Shown: positions 26,152-35,405, counted from the stretch's first letter. The stretch: 64,000 bases of DNA from DLKC01 sp002478885 (GCA_046329585.1 JAXLUI010000001.1:62001-126000), one strand, 5' to 3'. Numbers and translations: made by a program. Notes: generated by a model from the letters alone, not told the origin.

Positions 26152-26340
26152 ATGGAACCCAGGGAAAAATTAGCCGAACTTAATAAAGCCAAGCTTGAGA
26201 AAGTGGAAGAATACCTGCAGTCAAAAGTAAATCTTCGGGAAGACCATCAGCAGAAAATAGACAATGCAAAAAATGAATGGCAGGCTTCGTGGAATAAATT
26301 CATGGAAGTATTATTGGTTTTGGAAAGCCTCGAAATATAA
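26152..26340 (+). CDS. small charged helical protein (hypothetical)
   Basis: 62 residues, MEPREKLAELNKAKLEKVEE followed by a further predicted coiled coil (QKIDNAKNEWQASWNKF). It has no Cys, no signal peptide and is rich in Lys/Glu, so it is probably an alpha-helical cytoplasmic protein. Support for coding: an exact -7 box at 26106, normal Bacteroidota codon use and no competing frame. I do not recognise it. It is divergent from the PGM1-like ligase (280 bp apart, element copy 12 between) and followed by a MocA-type gene 128 bp on. Confidence 0.6.
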   Translation: MEPREKLAELNKAKLEKVEEYLQSKVNLREDHQQKIDNAKNEWQASWNKFMEVLLVLESLEI

Positions 26341-26467
26341 TACTGCCTTCAAGCGACATAAATACAGTTTTAGTTCACTATATATGATAGGCCTATGTAA
26401 AATATTATGTCTATGTAATCTTCATATGCTGTAATTTTAAGACCGCTCTAACGATAAATACAGCAAC

Positions 26468-28063
26468 ATGAAAAAAGACATTAATGATGTTATCCGCGCT
26501 GCGGATAACCATGAGGAAATATCTTCTGCCTCAGCTCCAATCAAAACCCAACTAAGCAGGCGAAAATTCGTAGAAATGACAGCGGCATCAGCGCTGGCTT
26601 TCACAATTGTTCCAAGGCACGTGCTGGGGGGAAGAAATTTTACACCGCCAAGTGATAAGATTACACTGGCATATATAGGTTGCGGAACACAAGGTATAAG
26701 AGAACTGCTTCCTTTGCTTGGCAACGATCAGTTCCAGGTTACGGCTGTGTGCGATGCAAATAAAGAGGCAAGGGGCTACAGGGATTGGGGAAAAGATTAC
26801 CTGCGTAGTGAAATTCGTAAAACCATTAAACAGGCAGATTGGGATTGTGGCGGAGATGGCCTGATACCCGGGGGCAGGGATAATGGCAAATCGATCGTTG
26901 ATACCTTCTACGCCAATATTCGGCCAGAACAAAAATTTAATGGTTGCACCGCTTACGAAGATGTGCGCGAACTGTTCGACAAGGAGAAAGACCTTGACGC
27001 TGTTAAGATAATGACCCCTGATCATCTGCACGGTATTCTTTGCATGGCTGCCATAAAACGTGGCAAACACGTATTGGTTCATAAGCCACTTTCGAACCGG
27101 TTGATCGAAGGCAAAAAAGTGATCGGAATGTCGCGAAACAGCAAAGTGATCACGCACCTTATACCGTGGGATTCCAACGGCTCCATGGAAACTGTGATGG
27201 CATGGATTAATGCAGGCGCCATCGGTACTTTGCAGGAAGTGCACAACTGGACCAACAGGCCTGTATGGCCACAATACGCCGATTTACCCGCCGATAAACC
27301 AGCGGTGCCGCAAGGCTTTAATTGGGATCTTTGGCTTGGGCCCGAGGCAGACCGGCCCTATTCTCCCAACTATACAAATATGGTGTTCAGGGGCTGGTAT
27401 GATTTCGGCGGTGGCTCCATGGCAGACATGGGCCACTATAGTTTGTGGACGGTTTTTAACGCATTAAAACTTACCTCGCCAACTATCATAGAACCAAACA
27501 GGAGCCATGTTTGTGCTTTTCATGAGCCGTTACCATACCGAATTAATAATGACTTCTCTTTTCCTATGGCAAGTATGGTACGGTTTAAATATCCCGCAAA
27601 TGGTGACAGGCCACCGGTAGACCTCTGCTGGTATGATGGCGGCATGCGGCCTGCAACACCTGTTGAGCTGATGAACGACAACAAAGGCCTGCCAGAAGAA
27701 GGAATGATGTTCATTGGTGATAAAGGAAAAATACTTGCCGGGTTTAATGTGCAGGATCCTCAAATCATATCTGGTAAAAAAATGGAGAAACCAAATGCAA
27801 AGGCTGATGCGAGAAGCCAGGTGGAACAGACCTCACAGGCATTGCCCTTGTTTGTTGATGCATGCAGGAGCGGTAAACAATACCCCGGCAATTTTTCGGA
27901 AGCCGAATACTTAACCGAGGCGGTGAACTTATATGCCGTAGCATTGCGCACAAACAAGATGCTGAAGTATGATGCGGCCAATCTCAAGATTACAAACGTT
28001 GCAGATGCCAACAAATATCTTAACCGCGAATACCGGAAAGGGTGGGAGCCCGATTCGATATAA
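26468..28063 (+). CDS. Gfo/Idh/MocA family oxidoreductase, twin-arginine exported
   Basis: 531 residues. An unusually long N-terminus (about 30 residues) precedes the Tat motif LSRRKFVEMTAASALAFTIV, so it is exported folded with its NAD(P) cofactor. The Rossmann fold starts KITLAYIGCGTQGIREL; VLVHKPLSN holds the EKP-type motif in variant form (HKP). The C-terminal domain has GGGSMADMGHYSLWTVF. It belongs to the MocA group with DUF-type C-terminal extension typical of Bacteroidota and Planctomycetes. With DUF1080 and sugar isomerase proteins these act on 3-keto or inositol-like sugars; substrate unknown. It is followed by an isomerase-like Tat protein and may be in one unit with it, 124 bp apart with element copy 13 between. 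Confidence 0.9.
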   Translation: MKKDINDVIRAADNHEEISSASAPIKTQLSRRKFVEMTAASALAFTIVPRHVLGGRNFTPPSDKITLAYIGCGTQGIRELLPLLGNDQFQVTAVCDANKEARGYRDWGKDYLRSEIRKTIKQADWDCGGDGLIPGGRDNGKSIVDTFYANIRPEQKFNGCTAYEDVRELFDKEKDLDAVKIMTPDHLHGILCMAAIKRGKHVLVHKPLSNRLIEGKKVIGMSRNSKVITHLIPWDSNGSMETVMAWINAGAIGTLQEVHNWTNRPVWPQYADLPADKPAVPQGFNWDLWLGPEADRPYSPNYTNMVFRGWYDFGGGSMADMGHYSLWTVFNALKLTSPTIIEPNRSHVCAFHEPLPYRINNDFSFPMASMVRFKYPANGDRPPVDLCWYDGGMRPATPVELMNDNKGLPEEGMMFIGDKGKILAGFNVQDPQIISGKKMEKPNAKADARSQVEQTSQALPLFVDACRSGKQYPGNFSEAEYLTEAVNLYAVALRTNKMLKYDAANLKITNVADANKYLNREYRKGWEPDSI

Positions 28064-28108
28064 CGTATCTTAAATAGATTGGTTGTTTTGCTGCATGAAG
28101 AAAAGAAA

Positions 28109-28170
28109 GTACAAGAGTGCGACGCAACCAACGCGCAATAGCGCCTATACAGTTTGAAACAAAAAAATAA
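28109..28170 (-). repeat. dispersed intergenic element, copy 13
   Basis: GTACAAGA, core GTGCGACGCAAC (28117-28128), ending CAGTTTGAAACAAAAAAAT (GCCCGG motif changed). Lies between the MocA gene and the isomerase-like gene. Confidence 0.8.
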
Positions 28171-28187
28171 TCATCAAATTAAACGAC

Positions 28188-29051
28188 ATGGAAAAGATAA
28201 ACAGGAGATCATTTCTTACAAAGGCCGCTGTGGGTACCGGCGCTACGCTTGCGTTAACCCAATTGCCCGGGACAATTCTTGCTGCTGCTAATGCCAATGA
28301 TATGCCGATTGGCTTTCAATCGTGGACCGTGAAAGAAATGCTGAGTAAGGATTTTGAAGGCACATTAAAAGTAATGGCTGGCATGGGTTATAAAATGATA
28401 GAGATGTGCTCACCTAAAGGGTATGCGCAAATAGGCTTTGGCAAATTTGCCGCAATGAAAACAGCTGATATAAAAACTACCATCAATAATGCGGGCCTCA
28501 CCTGTCCAAGCTGCCATTTTGGATCTGCAGAATTTGCCGATGATAAGATCGATGAAACCATTCAGTTCGCAAAGGAACTAGGGTTAACCCAAATGATCTG
28601 CTCAACTTTTTGGCTTCCTAAGACCGCCACGCTGAATGATTATCTCGCATCGGCTGACAAATTGAACAAGGCGGCGGACAAGATAAAAGCGGCGGGCATG
28701 CAGGCAGGCTTTCACAACCACGAGTTTGAGTTTGCACAACTGGAAGGAGAACTTATTTACGATGCCTTAATGAAGCGGTTTGATGCGAATCTTGTTAAGA
28801 TGCAGTTTCAAACAGAGGTGATCAATCTTGGATACAAAGCTGCTGAATATTTTAAAAAATATCCCGGGAGATTTATTTCATCGCATTTATCAGATTGGAC
28901 CGCTGACAAAAAAGAAATTGCCATTGGGCAAGGGGTGATAGACTGGAAGGAATTTTTTGCCGCCGCCAAAACCGGTGGCGTTAAAAACTTTTTTGTGGAA
29001 ATGAATTTCGACAAATTCAAAGACAGCGCTGCCTTTATACATAGCATGTAA
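28188..29051 (+). CDS. sugar isomerase/epimerase-like TIM barrel protein, Tat exported
   Basis: 287 residues. The twin-arginine signal NRRSFLTKAAVGTGATLALT is followed by a TIM barrel of the AP-endonuclease-2/xylose-isomerase type: GFQSWTVKEML at the N-terminus, MCSPKGYAQIGFGKF, GFHNHEFEF (His-rich, metal-binding), and FFVEMNFDKFKD near the C-terminus. Such proteins epimerise or isomerise sugars using a divalent metal. The neighbour at 26468 is a Tat-exported MocA oxidoreductase, which suggests a joint periplasmic sugar pathway. Complete length. Followed by an inverted element pair. Confidence 0.9.
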   Translation: MEKINRRSFLTKAAVGTGATLALTQLPGTILAAANANDMPIGFQSWTVKEMLSKDFEGTLKVMAGMGYKMIEMCSPKGYAQIGFGKFAAMKTADIKTTINNAGLTCPSCHFGSAEFADDKIDETIQFAKELGLTQMICSTFWLPKTATLNDYLASADKLNKAADKIKAAGMQAGFHNHEFEFAQLEGELIYDALMKRFDANLVKMQFQTEVINLGYKAAEYFKKYPGRFISSHLSDWTADKKEIAIGQGVIDWKEFFAAAKTGGVKNFFVEMNFDKFKDSAAFIHSM

Positions 29052-29112
29052 TTTTTGGTGCCCAACAGTAGAATATATGGCGTCGTTCCTTGCGTCGCAC
29101 TTTTTGACTTCA
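29051..29112 (+). repeat. dispersed intergenic element, copy 14 (left half of an inverted pair)
   Basis: ATTTTTGGTGCCCAACAGTA at 29051-29070 starts just after the gene stop, then ATATGGCGTCG and core TTGCGTCGCAC (29090-29100). Confidence 0.8.
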
Positions 29113-29143
29113 GCAATTCAGTTGGTACATTTTTGTGCTTTCC

Positions 29144-29181
29144 TGTACTGCGTGACGAAACCGGATTCGCTCCAAAAAATA
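29144..29181 (-). repeat. dispersed intergenic element, copy 15 (right half, degraded)
   Basis: GTACTGCGTGACGAAACCGG (29144-29163) matches the reversed core with changes and ends GCTCCAAAAAAT. Forms an inverted pair with copy 14. Nothing else is seen up to 29340. Confidence 0.55.
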
Positions 29182-29396
29182 CGCCATTAAAACACTTTAT
29201 GCGCAACATGCATAACCCTTTACAGCTTCGCGAAAGCCAAGTGGAAATGACTCTCGTGTTTCAGAATCGTGCCAACGAAAAGTACATTATTTGAATTAAT
29301 GGTTAATTAATTTGCATTTAATAACTATGTGCTAATTTAAGCACTGCCCCCTTTTTTTTAGGTTTACTTTGCAGGTATTAAACCAATTCTCATCCT

Positions 29397-32300
29397 GTGA
29401 ACAATCGTATCAAAAGGTGCATTGTTTTTATCCTGTTCATCTTAGTTTCAGGAAGGCTTTTCTCCCAGTTAAAAGTCGGAAATAATGTCACAAACATCAA
29501 CGCAAATTCAATTCTTGAACTGGAAAGTACTAACCAGGGTTTTGTATTACCCCGTTTATCGTTATCAAGTGTAAATTCGTCAAGCCCATTAACGGCAACC
29601 CTGCTTACAGGAACTGTTGTTTATAATACAAATAGCGCAATCACCGGTGGCGGAGGCGCTGGGTTGTACTATTGGGATGGAAGCAAATGGAACTATCTTT
29701 CCACGGCAACAGCGCTTGGTGGAAACTATTGGGATCTTAGTGGCAACAGCGGAACAAATTCTGCCAACAATTATATCGGCACAAATGATAACCAACCACT
29801 AATTTTTAAAGTAAATAGTTTAAGTGCAGGATATATCGGCTTGAGTGGCGCTTCTTATGCCACTTCACTTGGTGTGGGTTCATCGGGGGCATCAACTGCG
29901 TTCCAATCGACCGCGATCGGCGCGGGGGCACAGGCAACGGGTTCAAATGCATCGCTGGCGGTTGGCTACAATGCAATTGCCAGTGCTCAGGATGCCATTG
30001 CGATTGGAGAAAGCGCAGTGTCTTCAACGAACAATGAAGCTATAGCAATCGGCCATAATACATCAGCGACATCCTTCCAGGGAATTGCAATAGGAGCTAC
30101 AGCAAAAGTCTCCACAAATAACCAGGCTATCGCAATTGGTTATGGTGCAACAGCGACCGGCTTCCAGTCAACAGCATTGGGCAATGGAGCAAGCGCGGTG
30201 GCGCAAAACTCTACTGCCATTGGAAACGGCGCAACTTCTGCTCAAATCAATTCGCTCATATTGGGCAATTCGTTGGTAAAAGTTGGCATTTTGACGAACA
30301 CTCCAACGATGCCGCTGGATGTAAACGGAACTATCAATACTGGCAAGGCTTCAGGAAGTAACGGTGTGTTACAATTTACTACCAGCAATTCAACAGGAAA
30401 TACTGTCTCATTACAATCCGGCGTTACAGCAACTTCGTATGCGTTAACGCTCCCGACGGCAATTGGCATTACAGGCCAGGCACTTACGATCTCAGGCATT
30501 TCAGGTACAACAGCTACGTTAGGATGGTCAAACGTTGCAAATAACTCATGGTTACTTACGGGTAATAGCAGTACTACAGCAAGTACTTCGTTGATTGGCA
30601 CTACGGCGAATAATAATTTTATTGGCACTGTTGATGCAAAGGACTGGATCATGGCTACGAACGGCTTCGAAAGAATGCGTATAGGGGCATCGGGCAATAT
30701 TGGCATTCAAACTACGCCTGGCGCAACTAATCTGCTCGATATAACTTCAAGCAGTGCCACAAATGCATTTAATGTGACAACAGGAAACGTCGTTAACATT
30801 GCAGGCAATAATATCACAAGCGGAACTGCATTGAATGTTGTTTCAACTTCAACTGCCGGTGTAGGTAGTGGTAGTTCATATTTAATGAAATTGAGCCGTT
30901 CCGGCGCAAATGCATCAGGGTCACATACTGCCTACGGTGTTAATAGCACTGTAAGCAACACCGGAACGACGAGTACAAACATCGCCGGCTATTTTAGCGC
31001 GTCAGGCGCCACAAACAACTATGGAATAATTGTTCCATCATCGGGTGGATATTCCGGGTTTTACACCGCCGCTCCAAACAGTTATTTAGATGTTGCAGGT
31101 TCTTTTGGTACGGGTATCTCGGCCATCTCATCTGCTACAACCCTTGATGCCAGTTATTCTACGGTACTTGCAACACCATCGTCAGCATACACAATAACAC
31201 TTCCTGCTGCAAATACAACCGGACGGCGCTTATATAGGCTTGTGTACAATGGTTCCGGCAGTAATGTTATTACGGTTTCACGGTCAGGCTCTGATAATAT
31301 CTCCTCAGGAGGTAGCTCTATCACCACACTAGCGCTTACTGGTGGCAGTGTAACACTGCAAAGTGATGGCACGTCCAAATGGTATGTCGTTGAAAATGTC
31401 ACCACGTCAGGCAACTATTGGTCGCTCACAGGTAACGGATCAACAACTGCTAGTAGCAGTGCCATTGGTACTACTGCCAACAACAACTTTATTGGCACCA
31501 CAGATGGTCGCGATTTTGTTCTGGCAACAAGCGGTTTTGAAAGAATGCGCATAGGCTCGCTTGGAAATATAGGCATTCAGACTACACCAGGTGCATCCAA
31601 TTTACTTGACATAACATCAAGCAGTGCTACAAACGCGTTTAACGTAACTACAGGCAACATAGTCAACATTGCAGGAAATGCAATTACAAGTGGAACAGCC
31701 CTGAACATTACTTCTGCTTCAACCGCCGGATTGGCGAGTGGCTCTTCCTATCTGTTGAAAATAAACAGGTCAGGCGCAAATGCGGCGGCATCGCATACGG
31801 CATACGGTGTTAATAGTAGTATTAGCAACAGCGGAACAACAAGCACGAACATTGCGGGCTACTTTAGCGCGTCAGGCGCCACAAACAACTATGGAATAAT
31901 TGTTCCGTCTGGCGGTGGTAACGTTGGTATAGGAACTTTAGTGCCAGGCCAGCTTCTTGAAACAATGAATGGCAATATCATGGTCAATAACAATAACAAT
32001 ACTTCCGGAGAATTTAGACTAGCCGAACCAAGCACCAGTGGAACGGACTACACGGCCTTTAAAACCCAGGCACAAGCCGCAACTATTACCTATACACTTC
32101 CTGCAAGCCAGGGTGGAGCAAATACCGTTCTTACTAATGATGGCACGGGAATCTTAACATGGGGCACCGGAAGCGTTCAATTTAAGACAAAGGCGTCGAA
32201 CGAATCGGTTACCAACAGTGCCACATTACAAGATGATAATGACTTCAGTTTTTCATTGGGTGCAAATCAGACCTATGAGATTTTTGCGATGATAAGAGTT

Positions 32301-32606
32301 TCGTGTGCAGATAACGGGCTTTTAAAAATGCAGTTTGTCGGGCCAACAGGATGCACGGAATTTATTAACGTTTTTGTAAACAGGAGCGCCCAAGATGATG
32401 TGTCATGGGTAACCAGCCCCACTACTGCTTACCAGGTGGCAACGTCTGCCATAAGTAACACCACAGATGTTTTAATGCTTAATGGCACTATAACGACGGC
32501 TGCTACTAGCGGCACCTTTAAAATGCAATGGGCACAACAAACAAGTTCTAACACAGCCACAACCTATTACAGTGGCTCTTACATGAAAGTGACTTTGGTT
32601 AAATAA
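29397..32606 (+). CDS. large secreted protein with YadA-like head repeats and duplicated modules
   Basis: 1069 residues, GTG start with signal peptide (cleavage near GRLFSQ). Residues 30-130 resemble the N-terminus of Bacteroidota surface proteins with a YWD motif (GLYYWDGSKWNYLST). Residues about 165-290 form YadA/Hia-type head repeats with AIAIG, AIGYGATATG and TALGNGASA patterns, each about 14 residues. Then come two long modules (residues about 385-550 and 675-840) that are near copies of each other, with WLLTGNSSTTAS/WSLTGNGSTTAS starts and GFERMRIG in both. The last 150 residues are beta-rich with no T9SS sorting domain recognised. Probably a surface fibre or adhesin; the trimeric assembly is inference. 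Confidence 0.85.
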   Translation: MNNRIKRCIVFILFILVSGRLFSQLKVGNNVTNINANSILELESTNQGFVLPRLSLSSVNSSSPLTATLLTGTVVYNTNSAITGGGGAGLYYWDGSKWNYLSTATALGGNYWDLSGNSGTNSANNYIGTNDNQPLIFKVNSLSAGYIGLSGASYATSLGVGSSGASTAFQSTAIGAGAQATGSNASLAVGYNAIASAQDAIAIGESAVSSTNNEAIAIGHNTSATSFQGIAIGATAKVSTNNQAIAIGYGATATGFQSTALGNGASAVAQNSTAIGNGATSAQINSLILGNSLVKVGILTNTPTMPLDVNGTINTGKASGSNGVLQFTTSNSTGNTVSLQSGVTATSYALTLPTAIGITGQALTISGISGTTATLGWSNVANNSWLLTGNSSTTASTSLIGTTANNNFIGTVDAKDWIMATNGFERMRIGASGNIGIQTTPGATNLLDITSSSATNAFNVTTGNVVNIAGNNITSGTALNVVSTSTAGVGSGSSYLMKLSRSGANASGSHTAYGVNSTVSNTGTTSTNIAGYFSASGATNNYGIIVPSSGGYSGFYTAAPNSYLDVAGSFGTGISAISSATTLDASYSTVLATPSSAYTITLPAANTTGRRLYRLVYNGSGSNVITVSRSGSDNISSGGSSITTLALTGGSVTLQSDGTSKWYVVENVTTSGNYWSLTGNGSTTASSSAIGTTANNNFIGTTDGRDFVLATSGFERMRIGSLGNIGIQTTPGASNLLDITSSSATNAFNVTTGNIVNIAGNAITSGTALNITSASTAGLASGSSYLLKINRSGANAAASHTAYGVNSSISNSGTTSTNIAGYFSASGATNNYGIIVPSGGGNVGIGTLVPGQLLETMNGNIMVNNNNNTSGEFRLAEPSTSGTDYTAFKTQAQAATITYTLPASQGGANTVLTNDGTGILTWGTGSVQFKTKASNESVTNSATLQDDNDFSFSLGANQTYEIFAMIRVSCADNGLLKMQFVGPTGCTEFINVFVNRSAQDDVSWVTSPTTAYQVATSAISNTTDVLMLNGTITTAATSGTFKMQWAQQTSSNTATTYYSGSYMKVTLVK
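30550..31048 (+). repeat. internal module, first copy
   Basis: The first of two in-frame 499-bp modules in the gene at 29397; the second begins 870 bp later. The last 44 bases before TTCC (30993-31036) are identical between the copies. Confidence 0.85.
31420..31918 (+). repeat. internal module, second copy
   Basis: Second copy of the 499-bp module; 31863-31906 equals 30993-31036 base for base. The rest differs mainly at third codon positions. Confidence 0.85.
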
Positions 32607-32659
32607 TCAATACCGCAGATATTCAAAAGCTGATAACTAATCGTTAGGAAATCGCTAAT

Positions 32660-32689
32660 AAAAAGGGCTCACAATTGTGAGCCCTTTTT
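32660..32689 (+). terminator. terminator of the YadA-head gene
   Basis: A perfect 30-base palindrome: AAAAAGGGCTCACAA is followed directly by its reverse complement. Works in both directions. Confidence 0.9.
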
Positions 32690-33022
32690 ATATCATCAAG
32701 CTTTTTATTTACCTGGATTTCTGGCAAGATCAAATTCAGCCTTCGTATAATAAAAATATCGCTCCCCATCTCCAGTCACACCGCTTTTCTTTCACCTGGC
32801 AGAAGTCAACAAGTTGATTTGGAATTGTCACTTCGTTCAGGTCAGCCCTAGTACGCTATTCAAGGCAAAAATCCAAACCTGGAAAAGCACAGCTACCTCC
32901 TGCTTTCTTTTTCCGCATCATATTCATCCTGATTCCACAAATTTTGTTGTCGAAAGGGTTTCTGGATGTCCGCATAATGTCATTTTATTCCCATAGTGGG
33001 AACGTTAAAAAAGAAGCGATTC

Positions 33023-33051
33023 CTGAAACCCTTCATGGCAAAGGGTTTCAG
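33023..33051 (+). promoter_or_regulatory. perfect inverted repeat in the leader of the T9SS cargo gene
   Basis: CTGAAACCCTT (33023-33033) and AAGGGTTTCAG (33041-33051) form an 11-bp stem with a 7-base loop, 75 bp before the ATG. There is no T-run after it, so it is more likely an mRNA leader structure or operator than a terminator. Otherwise 32690-33126 shows no gene. Confidence 0.45.
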
Positions 33052-33126
33052 AGCTTGTCCCTGTTTGGCATGTTCTGTGAAAATAATGAGCACCATCAAT
33101 CCTGTAATAAAATCAAAAAGACCTTT

Positions 33127-35340
33127 ATGGCAACCCTTATTAAAAAACAGACTTTCGCTCAGGTAACTTTCAGGCTTACTTCAACCCTATTTACGCTAAT
33201 CGTTTTGTTTTGCGCAATTGCCCATGCACAAGGTTACAATACCGGCAACATATACATCAATGGCAACGTATACCTGAATGGATCATTTACAAATGAAAAC
33301 ACTGCCAATTATTTGAATAATGGTACATATTCTCTTGCCGGCGATTTTATTAATAACCAGGCATCAATGAGTGCAGGAACAGCTACCAGTTCAGGTACAA
33401 TCGCTTTTGCTGGTGTTTCATTACAGACTGTAGGTGGCACTCAACCCAGTAACTTTTACAATGCGACCATTAACAATGCCTCCCATGTAAAAATGGGCGC
33501 CGATCTATATATCTCAAACATCTTTACTCCTAAAAATGGAAATCTCCTGATTAACGGTAACAATCTAAATCTTGGTGGCGTAATTGACAATTCGGGTAGC
33601 AACACCGGTGCAATTGCAGCCGATGCAGATGCAAACGGCACTTCAAGTCTCAGCATCACGGGTGCCGGTAATCTTACTGGTAGTTTGAAATTTGCCACCG
33701 GGTCACAGGTACTCAAAAATTTTAGCTTAAACAGAACAGCATCAGGAATTGCAACGCTTGCAAGTGATCTCTCAGTTGGCGGTACCACTTCAATAACGAA
33801 CAATGGGGTAGCGAATTTTAAATCAGGGTCACTGGTTATCAATGGAAACACTTTGTCGCTTAACGGCACAGTAACGGGAACCGGCACATTAACCGGTTCA
33901 ACAACTTCCAATCTTTCTATAGGAGGTAATCTTAGCACTCAATTAGGGACTATCTACTTCACAAATAACGGGGCAGGTCAGCAGTTGAATACTATCTCAA
34001 TAAACCGCGCAATTGGCACCACTATCGGGAATGCTGTTTTAGGAACGGCGCTTACTGTTAACAATATAACCCTCACAAAAGGTGTTATCGCAACAGGAGA
34101 CAACCTGTTTACATGGAATAAAACAGGCGCCCTTACAGCACCTAACATACCATATGCAGCTCACACGGCGAATTACAATAACAGTTTTATTGCCACCTGT
34201 AACGCCAATGGAGCACCTATAACTGCATCAATTCCTTTTGATGGCTCAAAGGGTTTTCGTATCAATAACGTAAGCAACAACGACACGTATTTCCCTGTAG
34301 GTTCAAGCTTCCTGGGCGCCGGACCTGGGCTAAGCGCAGCGCCTAACAGAATGATGTTAAACAACCATGGCACAACCGATAACTTTACTGTAGTTGTAAA
34401 TAATGGCGACGCCGGCAATACTCCCGCAAAAATCGTTGAAAGAATCTGGTATGTCAAAGCAACAAGTAACGCAACAATCAAAGCTGATATGAACCTGTAT
34501 TTTACAAAGAGAGACCCTGCAGCCTATGCAACCGGCGGACAAAACGAAGTGGAGACTGGGTTTAATTATTCGGATTCAAGATTGTTGCAGGAAAGCTATC
34601 AGCAGGCCTACCTTAACATATCAAACGTTGCGTCAGACATCCACAACTTTTCTGCCTATACAAATAACCAGGACGAGATTTATGCAGAATATGATCTTGG
34701 TGAAAGCACCGATTGGATGGGGGCCGCAAATGGTATTAACTATTTCAACAAATTCACAGTTATTAACCAGGCTAATATTATTCTTCCTGTTACAATTCTC
34801 GATGTCAATGCAAGCCTTAAAAATGATAAGGTTTCCGTTAATTGGGCTGCAGGCAACGAAGTAAACATCGATCGTTATGAAGTTGAGCACTCTTCAGATG
34901 CAGTCAACTTTACTGTAATTGGGAAGGCAAAGGCATTGAATAACGGCCAGCTTCGGACAGACTATCAGTTAACCGACGATCAACCTGCACAGGGCAACAA
35001 CTACTATCGCATCAGGGCGATCGACAAAACAGATAAAAATACTTATAGCAAAATTGTAAAAGTGGTTACCGGCGATGCTAAAAATAATATTACGGTTTAT
35101 CCAAACCCTATCACAGGTTCAACCACCAATCTTCAGTTCCAAAATATTCCTTCTGGCAATTACAGTTTGCAGTTATTTAATGCTGCTGGTAAAATGATCT
35201 GGCAAAAAAATATCGACCATCAATCAACGGTTACAACTTACCAGGTACAACTGGGTTCCGGTCTTTCAAAAGGAATTTATCACCTCCTTATCCAGGGCAA
35301 CAACAACAAGTTTGATAAAAAGCTTTTCATTGTAGAATAG
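33127..35340 (+). CDS. large secreted T9SS cargo protein with beta-repeat region
   Basis: 737 residues from the ATG at 33127 (MATLIKKQTFAQVTF, signal peptide ending IAHAQ). An in-frame ATG at 32944 adds 61 residues with no signal character and lies before the leader hairpin. Residues 40-330 are rich in short Asn/Gly/Thr strands (GNIYINGNVYLNGSF, NGNNLNLGGVIDNSGSN, GNTLSLNGTVTGTGTL), like a beta-helix. A Gly/Asn-rich middle follows, then a fibronectin-like domain (SASLKNDKVSVNWAAGNEVN, RYEVEHSSDAVNF). The end is a T9SS type A sorting domain (NITVYPNPITGSTTNLQF ... GIYHLLIQG). Likely an outer-surface adhesin or matrix protein. Confidence 0.88.
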   Translation: MATLIKKQTFAQVTFRLTSTLFTLIVLFCAIAHAQGYNTGNIYINGNVYLNGSFTNENTANYLNNGTYSLAGDFINNQASMSAGTATSSGTIAFAGVSLQTVGGTQPSNFYNATINNASHVKMGADLYISNIFTPKNGNLLINGNNLNLGGVIDNSGSNTGAIAADADANGTSSLSITGAGNLTGSLKFATGSQVLKNFSLNRTASGIATLASDLSVGGTTSITNNGVANFKSGSLVINGNTLSLNGTVTGTGTLTGSTTSNLSIGGNLSTQLGTIYFTNNGAGQQLNTISINRAIGTTIGNAVLGTALTVNNITLTKGVIATGDNLFTWNKTGALTAPNIPYAAHTANYNNSFIATCNANGAPITASIPFDGSKGFRINNVSNNDTYFPVGSSFLGAGPGLSAAPNRMMLNNHGTTDNFTVVVNNGDAGNTPAKIVERIWYVKATSNATIKADMNLYFTKRDPAAYATGGQNEVETGFNYSDSRLLQESYQQAYLNISNVASDIHNFSAYTNNQDEIYAEYDLGESTDWMGAANGINYFNKFTVINQANIILPVTILDVNASLKNDKVSVNWAAGNEVNIDRYEVEHSSDAVNFTVIGKAKALNNGQLRTDYQLTDDQPAQGNNYYRIRAIDKTDKNTYSKIVKVVTGDAKNNITVYPNPITGSTTNLQFQNIPSGNYSLQLFNAAGKMIWQKNIDHQSTVTTYQVQLGSGLSKGIYHLLIQGNNNKFDKKLFIVE

Positions 35341-35355
35341 TTTAACACTTAGTGC

Positions 35356-35405
35356 AACCAGGTGCCGGCCTCAGTTTTTTGAGGCCGGCACCTGGTTCAT
35401 TTTTA
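35356..35405 (+). terminator. very strong terminator after the T9SS cargo gene
   Basis: An 18-bp perfect stem (35356-35373 with 35380-35397) with a 6-base loop, followed by ATTTTT. The following element copy 16 begins right after it. Confidence 0.9.

Noticed and set aside
26588..27274. 228-codon minus-strand open frame
   Set aside because: Antisense to the MocA-type gene with a Cys/His-rich random composition; no signal or motif.
30242..30706. 154-codon minus-strand open frame rich in Val, Pro and Ala
   Set aside because: It is the complement of Ser/Thr/Gly-rich codons of the YadA-head gene, and a similar frame lies opposite the second cargo gene at 33456-33938.
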